Of a DNA stretch of 64,000 nucleotides, positions 33,983 to 44,594 are shown piece after piece. The translations under genes and the position numbers were made by a program. This DNA comes from Vitellaria paradoxa (taxonomy: Eukaryota; Streptophyta; Magnoliopsida; Ericales; Sapotaceae): the NCBI GenBank assembly GCA_019916065.1, contig CM034241.1:20661541-20725540 (forward strand). The letters run 5' to 3'. Under the pieces are notes generated by a model. It had not been told where the DNA came from. It saw only the letters and a list, made by a program, of their open reading frames with translations, and ran no database searches. Every line of letters starts with the position of its first letter. Positions within the stretch are counted from its first letter, which is position 1.

Positions 33983-35887
33983 AGGTTCATTGCATCATTC
34001 AGTGCCATTGCTAGACCTTTGTGCAACCTTCTATCCCAGGATGTTCCCTTTGATTGGACACCAGAGTGTCAGGCCTCATTTGATAGACTTAAGAGTTTGC
34101 TCACCTCAGCTCCCATTATGCAGCCACCAGACTGGACTTTACCATTTGAAATCATGTGTGATGCTAGTGATTGTGCCATTGGTGCAGTGCTAGGACAGAG
34201 GAGGGATAGGAGGCCACATGTATTGTACTATGCTAGCAAAACCCTTAGTGAAGCACAAAAGAATTACACTACTACTGAGAAGGAGTTGCTAGCAGTAGTA
34301 TATGCCTTGGACAAGTTCAGATCATACTTGGTAGGTTCCCATGTCATAGTATACACTGACCATGCTGCTTTGAAGTATCTCTTGACCAAACCTGATGCTA
34401 AGCCTATACTTATTAGATGGATTCTTCTGCTTCAAGAATTTGATTTAGAAATCAAGGACAAAAAGGGAGTTGAAAATGTAGTTGCTGATCACCTTTCTAG
34501 ACTCCCACATCAGGATTTAGCATCTTTTGATTCTCCCATCAATGAGACATTCCCTGATGAGCAATTGTTCCACATAGACTCTTCTGAGGTACCTTGGTTT
34601 GCAGATATAGCCAACTACCTAGCTTCAGGTATTGTGCCTTCTCACTGGACCATGCTGGATAGAAGGAAGTTCTTTAGGAATGTGAGACACTTTTTCTGGG
34701 ATGACCCTTATTTGTTTAAATATTGCCCAGATCAGGTGATTAGGAGGTGCATACCTGAGAGTGAGTCCACCAGTGTCATTGAGTTCTGTCACACATTAGC
34801 TTGTGGAGGACATTTTTCTGCTAGGAAGACTGTGGCTAAAATTTTGCAATGTGGATTATATTGGCCAACCATGTTTAAAGATGTGTATGCATTTTGTGTT
34901 GCTTGTGATAGATGCAAGAGACTTGGTAGCCTCACTAGGAGGAACATGATGCCCCTTCATCCCATTTATGTGCTTGATGTCTTTGACTGTTGGGGTATGG
35001 ACTTCATGGGCCCATTTGTAAGTTCCTTTGGTTATGAGTACATTCTAGTGGCCGTAGATTATGGCTCAAAGTGGGTAGAGGCTATTCCAACAAAGACCAA
35101 TGACCATAGAGTGGTTGTCAAAATTTTGAAAGAAAATGTGTTTTCCAGATTTGGGATGCCTAGAGCAATGATAAATGATAGGGGAACACATTTTTGCAAT
35201 AGACATATTGGTCTTTTGATGAATAAGTATGGGGTGTTACACAAGGTTAGAACATCTTACCACCCCCAAACAAGTGGACAAGCTGAATTAGCTAATAGGG
35301 AAATCAAAAGAATCATTGAGAAAACAGTGAACCCCACAAGGAAAGATTGGTCTTTGAAATTGGTGGATGCACTGTGGGCTTATAGGACTGCATTCAAGAC
35401 CATCTTAGGAATGTCCCCTTATAGGTTGGTGTATGGAAAAGCTTGTAATCTTCCTGTGGAGTTGGAACACAAGGCCTTTTGGGCAGTGAGACATTTTAAT
35501 GAGAGCATCACTGAATCTGGTTTTCAAAGAAAATTGCAACTTAGTGAGCTGGAAGAGATTAGAAACGATGCATATGAGAATGTCAAGATTTCTAAGGATC
35601 GAGTAAAGAAGTGGCACGATGCACACATCAGTAGAAGAGAGTTTTTTGTGGGACAAAAAGTGTTGTTATATGATTCTAGATTGTATCTGTTTCCAGGAAA
35701 GCTTAAATCAAGATGGACTGGTCCTTTTGTAGTCAAGAATGTGACAGAGTTTGGGGCTATTGACATTGAAAACCTAAGTTCAAAGAATGTTTTCCGGGTG
35801 AATGGACAAAGACTCAAGGAGTATCATGAGAATTTTGTTGCTGAAGTAGAGAGTTGGGATCTCGAAGATCCCCCAAATTCTGTTTGA
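33983..35887 (+). pseudogene. pol: Athila pol part 2: RNase H and integrase
   Basis: Same frame, after the TGA. RNase H covers about 34130-34500, with the first catalytic Asp in the CDAS motif (codon 34160), the KELLAVV Glu region and the TDHAAL Asp. Integrase begins with an H-H-C-C zinc domain (CHTLACGGH to CVACDRCKR, about 34786-34920). The catalytic triad is present: Asp 35000-35002, Asp 35177-35179 and Glu 35285-35287, with exactly 35 residues between the last two, as in D,D35E integrases. A RWTGPFVV motif near the end (about 35712) is the usual gypsy integrase C-terminal element. The integrase looks intact, so only the single stop and the lack of a separate start disable this part. Confidence 0.94.
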
Positions 35888-36971
35888 ATGAAGGAAGAAT
35901 TCTGATTTTGTATCATAGTAGTGTAGGTTCTGTGATGCTTTTGATTTTCTGTTTTCTTTTGTTTTTGTAAAAAAAAAAAAAAAAAAAAAAAGAAGTTGTA
36001 TATGGTTATTACTAACCTTCAGTTTTCAGCTGCCAGTAGTACTCAACTGAGGAAGTGAAGAATCTGCTTGATGAAAAGAATCTCTTCAAATCTGATGTGA
36101 TCAGTTGCAATTGCAACTGCAGCTGTGATCATGCAGTAGCTGGACTAAATGCCTTGCCACTGCTGAAATGTGAGCTTGGAACAAGTTGGTGGGGAATTAG
36201 TCACAGCAGCTGACGATCAGCTTTCAATTCTTGGTAATAAGTTGAATTTTCATTCACAATCTCCAGGTATGTTACTTTCCCAACTTTTTTTTATTATTTG
36301 CTGGTTTAATACATTGAGGACAATGCATGATTTTAGTTGGGGGGGACACAATCTGAGTTTGTGGATGTGAATAGTATTTTTTTACTGAAATTTGCTGAAT
36401 TGAGTGATTGGATATGATCATAATGTTTTGAATATGATTTGGAATTGTTTGAATTAAATTAAGATCATGCTTATGTCAGTTTGAGTTTGCATATGTTGAA
36501 AATTTGAAAAAAATTAAAAATTTGAAAAAATTGCAAAACTTCTTCTTGAATTAGTTGTTTTTTTTTTATATAATTTTTGAATCCTAGCTGTTGGCAAAAC
36601 TTAATTTGAGTATTCTTAAGAAATGGGGGAAGAATTTCTGGTTTTCTGGACACTGGAATTGCAAATTGCTGATAACCTGTATTCGAATATGGCTCTGGGT
36701 ATTCGAATATAATGTCGGTTTTAAATCCTGTATATACCCGTGAGTGGCCCCATTCAAGTTCCTGTTCTATTCGAATACGAGCCCTGGTGCCCAAAACCCT
36801 GAAACCTTCACCATTCCACATCTTCTTCCAGTCCTCAACTTTCAGATTATCTGAGTGTGATTTTGAGTTGTCATTGAAAGGAAGATTCAGATACAGAGCT
36901 GCGATTGAAGAAGCCAGGGTTTACAGCTTTGGAAAATTTCTGATAAAGGGTTGAGAATCAATTGAAGCAAG
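35888..36971 (+). other. Athila spacer between pol and the extra ORF
   Basis: Non-coding. It contains an A23 tract (35969-35991), the internal hairpin-G-tract module (36311-36345), a clear TATTCGAATA pair at 36680 and 36700, and another copy at 36768. The 66-codon frame at 36170 has no family resemblance. This spacer may hold a splice acceptor or internal promoter for the downstream ORF, which is speculation. Confidence 0.65.
36311..36345 (+). promoter_or_regulatory. Internal hairpin plus G-tract module of the Athila element
   Basis: CATTG-AGGA-CAATG (36312-36325; 5-bp arms, loop AGGA) is followed by TAGTTGGGGGGG (36334-36345). It matches the inner element's module at 28795-28829 in sequence, loop and spacing. 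It lies between pol and the extra ORF, not at the LTR, so it may be a second polypurine-like priming site or a packaging or translation signal. Confidence 0.6.
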
Positions 36972-38345
36972 ATGCCACCAAAGAGGATGAAGAAGATGGC
37001 TTATAAAGGTAAGGCTAAAAGAAGGAGCATGAGGATTTTGAGCCAACATGGTAAGGGTTCTTCACTTGTTGTTCAGGAACCCATAACATATGAACTGTCA
37101 TCTTCTAAATCAGACCCTAGGTCCTCCTCTAGAGCAGAATCGTTCTATTTTGTAGGTAATGAGAGTTTGAATGAGAGACATGATGATCATGTCCCTAATG
37201 TTGAAAAGGAAAACTCTGTTGGAGTTCCTGAGAATGTGCCTACTAAGGAGCACACTAATGCTCCTGAGCATGAGGTCCACACCTCTGAAAATGCTCCTGA
37301 GGATGAACTTGAAGCACAATTTGACCAAGGTCTTTTTGAGGAGGATTCTTTTGATAGCTCGAGGTTTTCCAATAAAGCCTCAGAGCTGAAATATAATGAG
37401 AATTACAGCAAGAGAGCTGTGTTGAGTGAAAGAGGAATTAAATTGGAGGACTACAATGAACCACCCTATGAATTGTTAGAATTATTTGAGCAAAGGGGCT
37501 GGGTGCATTGGGTTACAACCAGTAGGAGGGCTGTGGTACCATATGTGAGAGAGTTTTACTCAAACGCTGAATTGGGTATGGTTCATGGGAGACCTGTGAT
37601 AAACTCTGAGGTTAGATGGAAGAAAATCAGTGTGAATCTTGAGAAGATCTCTTTCATAAGTCACTTACCTGTTGAAAGAGTACCCGAATCCACACCTGAA
37701 CAAAAAGCACAATGGGAGGAGCAATTGCATAAGGACAATTTGGCTAGACTCTTCACAGCCAACCCTCAAGCTCAATGGACCACTGCTAGGATGTCCAAGT
37801 CAGGAATTACTCCCAAAAGTAATGTCCTTCACATGCTAGTCTGTTCTTCAATTCTGCCCCATGCTTACAAATCAACCATCACTTTAGAGCAAGCCATGAT
37901 TATGGGAAAGTTGTTGTTAGGCATTCCCATGGATTTACCTTACCACATCTGGTTGGTTATTTCTCATGTGGTAGAGAAATCAGAATCCACTGCTGGGCTG
38001 CCTTTTGGAGGTCTAATTACAGAAATAATTCAGCATTTTCTGGGAATAGAGGAAGAGGTAGGAATGGCCACTGTGAAAGCTGCTCCTTTGATAGACAAGA
38101 CATCTGTGAATAGAAGTCAAGGACAGCTGAAGAAGGCTGCTCCACCTGCAGTAGAGAATAACCAGCAGCAGCCAGCAGAAGAGACTGAAGCAGCCCCCAT
38201 GAGCACAGAGGAGAAATTGAAGTTAATCCAGCAAAATCAAGAAGTACTGATGAGGGAAGTTAGTGAGCTGAGACAGGGGCAGCAAAAGCTTATTCGATTG
38301 GTGGAGAGCATATTCGAATTAAGCCGAGAAGGAAGAAATGCTTAA
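36972..38345 (+). CDS. Extra ORF downstream of pol in Athila (putative plant transposon protein type)
   Basis: 457 codons from ATG 36972. It sits where Athila elements carry an additional ORF sometimes called env-like. The first 20 residues are strongly basic (K/R-rich, possible nuclear localisation signal). Residues about 20-150 are Ser/Glu-rich and disordered-looking. Residues about 150-335 resemble the plant-specific domain named putative plant transposon protein (PF20167, from memory), with the typical order LFEQRGW, REFYSNAEL, SGITPKSNVLHMLVCSSILP, ITLEQAMIMGKLL and LPFGGLITEIIQHFLGI. The end (about 395-455) is a probable coiled coil. No clear signal peptide or membrane segment is visible, which argues against an envelope role. 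Uninterrupted, unlike gag-pol. Function unknown. Confidence 0.8.
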   Translation: MPPKRMKKMAYKGKAKRRSMRILSQHGKGSSLVVQEPITYELSSSKSDPRSSSRAESFYFVGNESLNERHDDHVPNVEKENSVGVPENVPTKEHTNAPEHEVHTSENAPEDELEAQFDQGLFEEDSFDSSRFSNKASELKYNENYSKRAVLSERGIKLEDYNEPPYELLELFEQRGWVHWVTTSRRAVVPYVREFYSNAELGMVHGRPVINSEVRWKKISVNLEKISFISHLPVERVPESTPEQKAQWEEQLHKDNLARLFTANPQAQWTTARMSKSGITPKSNVLHMLVCSSILPHAYKSTITLEQAMIMGKLLLGIPMDLPYHIWLVISHVVEKSESTAGLPFGGLITEIIQHFLGIEEEVGMATVKAAPLIDKTSVNRSQGQLKKAAPPAVENNQQQPAEETEAAPMSTEEKLKLIQQNQEVLMREVSELRQGQQKLIRLVESIFELSREGRNA

Positions 38346-40006
38346 TTCAGTATTTCAGCCATGATTCAGACTCTTTCATCCTTGAAACCAGACTTTTGAC
38401 AGCAAATCTTCAGAATATTTCAAATATGTTTTGTCAACAATAGGATTTGGATTGATGTTCTTGCTGTTTGTTTCTTTTGATTAGGTTTAAGTTGTTTTGT
38501 TTTACTTTTGCTACTTATGACTTTGAACTTACAACTTGGAATGAATGAAATTTCTGTTTTCTTGGAATTAGTGATGTCATTTGCATAAATTGGATTGAGC
38601 TGAGTTGAAGTATGAAATTTTAAGAGTTGTTGTGTTTGCCATGTGTTTTGAAGTTGAAAAGTGTGTGAATGGATTTAGCTTGAGAATTGTTGATCTAACA
38701 TTTATCTTGAGGAATGAATTTATGAATGAATAATGTGTTTTATGGATTTCCAGATATAGTGGAGACTTAAAACCTGAAGTGAGATATTGAGCCTTAAACT
38801 TTGTTCATGAGAGACTTACATTTACTCTAAGGGCTTTCCAAAAGCTCAAGCTTTTTGCACTTCAAATTCCTTCAATAACTCCACTTATACTATTTTGCTT
38901 TGGGTGTTTGTGAAGTGATAGAAGAATGGAACTAGATTTATGATTCTTAACTTTTATGGTTGGATGGAATGAAATCATAGAAGTGATATTATGCCATTTT
39001 TCTTAACATTTGAGCTTGGAATGCCTTTCTTTGATAAACATGACCATTGTAGCCAAGTTTGAGCCTTATTAGAGCATTCATACTTCTTCATTTTTACCAC
39101 ATAATTCCTTTAACCAAAATGAATGCTCTCTACCCTTCCCTATGTATTTTGGAATGCATTGAAAATAGAAATGAAGATTAGTGGGCTGAATTGTGGGATT
39201 TGGAGGTGAGAAGAAAGAAAAATGTATGGAATGAGGAAAAAGAAAATGTTAAGGGAAATTGATGATAAAAAGAAAATCAAAAAGGGGGAAACTGTTTCAA
39301 TTTTGAAATACATTCACTTGAGGTCATTTTCAGTTTAAAAGGAAAAAATGAATTGTAGAAGGGTAGAAGAAAGTTTATTTCAGTATTCCAAATCAGTTTT
39401 TGAATTCCTTATCCTTTCCTTCTATTACCTTATTAAACCTTATGGCCCCATTACAACCCATTGCAAGTCCTAATTGATCTTTGGAAGAATTTTCATTCAA
39501 TTGTGAAATTTAGGAATTAGGGAATCATGGTGAAAATTCTGAAATTACTTTGCTACATCATCCCTTCATGGAGTTATGCCAAGTCCAATTCTTTCTTGAA
39601 TACATCGTTTTTGACTTGTTGATGCCACCTTCTAGAATTTGATGAACATTTACTCTTAATAAGGGGCATCTTGAGTGAAACCTTGTGTGCTCTATTTTCT
39701 TTGGAGTGAATTCCAAGGTGAGATTTGAAGTCAAAACTTGGGAATGAAATGGAATGCAAAGTTCAGAATTAAATGAAGTTCTAAAGATGTATGTTAAGTT
39801 GACAGAGCTAAAAGCTGCTATTCATTCACATTCATTTCACACACTTGGCAAGTTTCACATCTCTTATAAAATTTTAAATTTTAAACTTTGCTTATGAAAG
39901 TTTTTGCTTATGGTGTTGACTAATTTCATATGAATAGCTGAAATGTCATTCAAATTGAAATGGAATTAATGCTTTTGGATTTCTCTCCTATTTCTTCTAT
40001 TAGAAG
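38346..40006 (+). other. Athila 3' non-coding region
   Basis: 1.66 kb between the extra ORF and the terminal hairpin, with no supported gene; frames seen (39574-39759 minus) are short and unrecognised. It is A/T-rich with many GAAATG/TTGAA phrases, as is common upstream of the Athila polypurine tract. Confidence 0.65.
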
Positions 40007-40041
40007 CATTACTAGGGACTAGTAATGTTGTAGTTGGGGGG
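40007..40041 (+). promoter_or_regulatory. Hairpin and 3' polypurine tract of the Athila element
   Basis: A perfect 9-bp hairpin, arms CATTACTAG (40007-40015) and CTAGTAATG (40019-40027) with loop GGA, precedes TAGTTGGGGGG (40031-40041), four bases before the 3' LTR. The G tract is the expected plus-strand primer. The hairpin is matched in the inner element at 30572-30592. Confidence 0.78.
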
Positions 40042-40045
40042 TGTG

Positions 40046-41551
40046 TGATTGGACATCAATTGTTACATATTTATATATTCAAATTACACTTGCACACATC
40101 ATAAAAAGATATAAAATCTATGTTTTGCGCAGATTCCATCTCCATATCTCCAAAGTGAAATATGTATTGATTTCCATCACAAAAACAAGAAATTAAGCTA
40201 CATTAAGGATGTTGAGAAGAAAGCATGCTGCACAACACATCAAAGGATTGAAGCTATTTCAGAAGAAGAAGAAAATTCAGTTGAAATCAATGCAAAGAGA
40301 TCAGAATCACTATTCTGGAAATTTCTGCAGCAGAGGATCATATTCGAATATGGTTTTACTGTATTCGAATATAAGCTTCTTCACAGCAACGAATTCCATG
40401 TGACCCCAACTTCTCCATGTGATGTAACTTGCAATCCAGGGAGGGCAAATCAGTAAAAAAAATATAGGAGAAAGAAGGAGCCATCATGAGGACTACATTC
40501 GATTAGAGGAGAGAGAAGGAAGAGAGAGGTGGAGAGAGAGAGAAACGCAAGAAAGCAGAGGGAGTCGGGGAAGAGAAATTCAGTTTTTGTAGAGAGAGTT
40601 TTGGAGAGAAATATTATTGAGAGTTCATAGTTTTACATTTTAATTTCAATTCGGCATTGGAGTTTTTGAGATTTACATTTTGAATTCATTTCAATTTCTG
40701 TAATTAGATTTTCAGTTCTAAATCCATTAAACTTTCATTTTCAGGTTGAAATGTCTTCAATTCAGATTTCCATTTCTGTTTTTCTACTTTTTAATATGCT
40801 CGGCTAAGTCTTCTTGGGCCAAGGCAAGGGTAATGCCCTTCCAATGAATCTCAAGTGGCCGAACTTCATGGATTTACTTTGAGTTCTTATGATTATCAAG
40901 TTAATTTGCTGCTGGGTGTCTTAGAACTCATTGATTCAAGACCCGATTAATCCAAATTTGTATATCCTATTGATGAGTTCATAGGTGTTGCTTAACTTAG
41001 AACTCTCATAACATTGTTGTATGTGGGTTGCTAGAATTAGAACTCCTATTGTCCTTAAAATAGGTTATGCACATTGAGTGTTTAATCCATGGTTTGTTTT
41101 AATTGAAATTAATTTTCTCAAAAATCAACACAAATTGATTTGGTAATTTACAAACTCTTGGCACTTGAAATTCATTCGGATTGGTATTAAACTTGTCTTG
41201 CTCAACCTTTTTATCACTTAATCCTTTAGTTTAAATTTATTTTGCTTTTGGAAAACTAGTTCTAAACCATCAACCAACCAAATCAGATTTTAATTTTCTG
41301 TTTCACATTTTTTGTGAGTTGTATTTTGCCAAATTAATCTCCACTAGAGTCATTCACTTCATTACTCCCTAGATCCCTGTGGAAATGACCTGGGACTTAC
41401 CAGTTATTTTGTGCTTCAACCACACCTTGCACTTGGGGGAAAACTTGTCTTGATTTACCTCACTTAACATTTTTTTTAAAATTTGAATTGATAAACTGAA
41501 TTTTCATCTGAGCTTTTATTTTGGAGTGAGGTAATTAAGTATGAACAAGCA
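40046..41551 (+). repeat. 3' LTR of the Athila element
   Basis: 1506 bp, near-identical to 20266-21769, including the TATTCGAATA pair (40341, 40362). It is followed by the GGAAC target duplication at 41552-41556, after which the interrupted copia LTR resumes. Confidence 0.96.
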
Positions 41552-41556
41552 GGAAC

Positions 41557-42290
41557 TATTATTCTAATCATTTTGTGTTGGTCACCATCTTACTAACATA
41601 TTATTAAGATGATCAGATTCGGATTTAATGATTGGTTAATATTCCTAATATGGATAATACCCAATTTCTAATGAGATTGTGGATTTTTTCTTAATAGTGT
41701 ATGTTCCCTAGTTTTATGCAATGATTTTCCAAAACATTGAGGTCTTAGCCTAATGATAATTAGCCTCAGTTAGCCTAATGATAATTAGCCTCACTCCTGA
41801 TGTATTAAAGTCATCATTATATAAGATAGTGTCCATCACTATCTCAGGATTTAGAGCAATTGTTTAGAGTGAACGTAAGAAATACATCAATGCGGTTAGC
41901 ATAGCTTAGATGTGTTTCTTATTATTGTCTCGTTCAGTGTCTTCCATACTAGCACTTTAGTTTCAAAGTCCACTATTCTAATGACTCAGATAAATCATTC
42001 TATCATATATAAATCTAAAATGTTACAATCATTCAGTTGCGATATCCCCATCTCATCATTGACTGTGAATAAATCTAGATTGGTCAATACTTAAATTCAT
42101 ATCTCCTGTGTATGAAACACTTTCATACACATGAATCAAGTTCATTAATCAATTAAGGATTACATTCATCACATGAAATACATGCATCCATAAGTAATAA
42201 AGAAACTTTAGATAAACTAAATAAGAATTCTTTATTAAACTAAGATTAGTTTATCATCTAATATATGACTTTAGGGCATACATCCCAATA
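41557..42290 (-). repeat. 3' LTR of the minus-strand copia element (right part)
   Basis: Matches 48291-48990 across its length: shared phrases include TTCTAATCATTTTGTGTTGG, ATCAATGCGGTTAGCATAGC and GACTTTAGGGCATACATCCC. It also has its own small tandem duplication (TAGCCTAATGATAAT repeated at about 41747 and 41771). The remaining known part of this LTR is at 20210-20265. Confidence 0.9.
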
Positions 42291-42563
42291 GTAGAAGATT
42301 AAGTCACCTTTAATCCATCTTAAAGCCACAGTTAGGCATTGTTAGGATTATTTAACACTAAATCTGAACTTATGAGTGAGATCCTTTTAGGATAAACAAT
42401 TAGAAATGGCGAGTAATATAATCATCTTTTAAAAAGACTACATTCGTGCTAAGGAACACCTTTTGCTCTCTAGAATTATAAAATAGCCAATCCTTCATTC
42501 ATTTTGGATAGCCTATGAAATAGCTCAATTTTGATCTCGATTCCAGTTTACTAGTTTTGCTAT

Positions 42564-43402
42564 TCAACATCTATGCAAGGTAGCCCTATATTCTATAGTG
42601 TTGCAGACTACGACATCATCCAGTTCACAACTTAGTGGGAGTCGTAGGGACAGACTTGGTACAGAGTTTAGAATATACCTAGCTGTTTCTAAGGTGTATC
42701 CCAAAAGGAATATAGGCAGATTAGAATAACTTATCATTGATGTAACCATATCTAAAAGAGCCCTGTTTCTTCTCTTAGCTATACCATTCTACTGAGGCAT
42801 GCTCAGTGCAGACAACTAAGATATAATCCCATTATCCAACAAATATTTACTGAAGTCACAAGAGAGATATTTGCCACCTCGATTAGATCTAAGTGACTTT
42901 ATGCTCTTATCTAATTGCTTTTCTACCTCAGCCTGAAACTTTTTGAACTTTTCAAAAGTTTCAAACTTATGGTGCAACAGATAAACATAACCATACCTAG
43001 AGTAATCATCCGTGAAAGAGATGAAATACTCATAACCTCCCTGAGCTCTAACATTCAGAGATCCACACATATTAGTGTGAACTAACTCCAATAGATCTTT
43101 TGCTTTGTTCCCTTTTGTAGAAAAGGATCTCTTGATCATTTTACCCTCCAAGCAGGATACACACAAGTTGGTAATGGCTCTACTACCAATGCAAATAAAG
43201 TACTTTCCTTTACCAACCTTGTTATCTGATTCAGGTTAATATGACCAAGCCTTAAATGCCAAAGATATGTTGGATTACTTGAACAAACTTTTCTTTTACG
43301 ATTTGGTGAAATAAATGATAATGATGATGGTTGTGAATTGTTACGTTGTATGTCATAAGTCTCATTCAATTGTGGAGTAATCAAATATAAGCCATTTGTC
43401 AA
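42564..43402 (-). pseudogene. Copia GAG-pre-integrase and integrase, catalytically dead
   Basis: The minus frame 43402-43136 holds the integrase zinc-binding start (LWHLRLGHINLNQI). The frame 43166-42816 holds the catalytic core (FISFTDDYSRYGYVYL), and 42749-42564 its C-terminal continuation (GYTLETARYILNSVP). In intact copia integrases the first catalytic Asp is in a DVCGP-like motif and the second in RSDRGGEY. Here these read NMCGS and RSNRGGKY, so both Asp residues are Asn. Each is a single G-to-A change on the coding strand, as methyl-C deamination on the other strand would give. Frameshifts separate the pieces. RT would normally follow but is absent. Confidence 0.88.
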
Positions 43403-43539
43403 CGTACCAGAGCAAATAAAAGATCTATTTAACTTAATAGTAACTTAAGAGTTATAAACAACTGAATACTCTTTTAATTAAACAAGAAACTGAAATTAAA
43501 ATTCTTCCAATGCTAAGCATAAAGGCAAATTTCTAAAAT

Positions 43540-44594
43540 TAAAGTTTTATCACTAAAAAATAATCTAACTACTCCAACTGAAACAGCAGCTATTTTGGAG
43601 CCATCACCAACGTGTAGGCAAACCTCTCCATCACTTAGCCTCTTGGTTTTCTGAAACCCTTACAACGAATTACAAATGTTATTAGTTGCCCTAGAGTCTA
43701 TACACCAAGAATATGAAGTATCCACCAAAAAGCATACTTAAATGACAAGTGGATTCAGGCATACTTGAATGCTTCTATGCTAGATAGGTAGGGTAGTTCC
43801 TTTCCAATGTCCTTCCACGCTGTAGTGGAAACATTTTCCTTTTGGCTTGGCATTTGTTTTCTTTTTATTCCCTTTGTTCATTGGGATAGCGCTATCATCC
43901 TTGGTGCCTCTAGGACCAACGTTTTTCTTTCCTTTACCCTTACCCTAACGCGTAGGCTTGGAAGAAGAAGCCGCAGTAAGATGAACACTAGGATTGCTCT
44001 TGATAATACCCTCCATTGCCTTCAGATCATTAAGAAGCTCTGCTAATGAAAAATCAAGTTTGTTCATGTTAATATTTAACTTGAACTGGTTAAAAGAGTT
44101 AGGCAGCAACTCAGGGATAATATCAATTTAGGACTCTCCATTAATTTCAATCCCAAGGGCCTCCAGTATGTTTAAATAATCCATCATTTTAAAACATGTT
44201 CTTCTCCTGGAGTTCATTCAGCTATCTTAGTATTCAATAATGCTTTCATGGTAGTCTGTCTAGTAGGTCTACTTTGTTCCCCAAACATCTCCTTGAGGTT
44301 GAGCATGATATTATAAGCAGTATCCATGCTCTGGTGTTGATGGTGTAACACATTGGACATCGATGCTAGAATATAATATCGAGCCATTTCATCAACTTTC
44401 ATCCATTTTGCGTGACAATCATGCTCCTCCTGAGATGCACCTTCCATTGGTAATGTTAGACATACAGTAGTGAGAACATATTTATACCCCTTAATAGTGA
44501 GTACAATATCGAGGTTGTATTTCCAATCAACATAATCTGGCCTGGTGAGTTTATTTTGATTGAGTATGATAGAGAGAGGATTAAAGGATGGCAT
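43540..44594 (-). pseudogene. Copia gag and protease remnant
   Basis: The minus frame 44594-44214 (126 codons) is the N-terminal copia gag (UBN2-type) with DYVDWKYNLDIVL and MARYYILASMSNVLHH. Further on (about 43960-43790) a frame gives a K/G-rich run and a degraded zinc knuckle in which a Cys has become Tyr (CFHYSVEGHWKG). At about 43730-43540 a protease-like stretch around WCIDSRATNNICNSL is visible, where the usual DSGA or DSGC motif reads DSRA, so its active site is also damaged. No continuous frame remains. Confidence 0.82.

Larger units (their letters stand above)
20266..41551 (+). mobile_element. Athila-lineage Ty3/gypsy retrotransposon, complete but disabled, with a nested insertion
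   Basis: The 21,286-bp element has LTRs at 20266-21769 and 40046-41551, perfect 5-bp target duplications GGAAC (20261-20265 and 41552-41556), a tRNA-Asp-type PBS, a 3' polypurine tract, gag-pro-pol in one frame, and an extra ORF after pol. Without the 7.8-kb inner element it is about 13.4 kb, a normal Athila size. The gag zinc knuckle, the LRSGK motif, the FMDD RT box and the downstream ORF all point to Athila. By eye the two LTRs differ at roughly two dozen positions (about 1.5-2 percent), so insertion is recent. It cannot act alone, because of two in-frame stops and the disrupted protease. Confidence 0.95.

Noticed and set aside
36972..38345. Envelope glycoprotein call for the extra Athila ORF
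   Set aside because: No signal peptide or transmembrane segment is visible; the sequence resembles the plant transposon protein domain.
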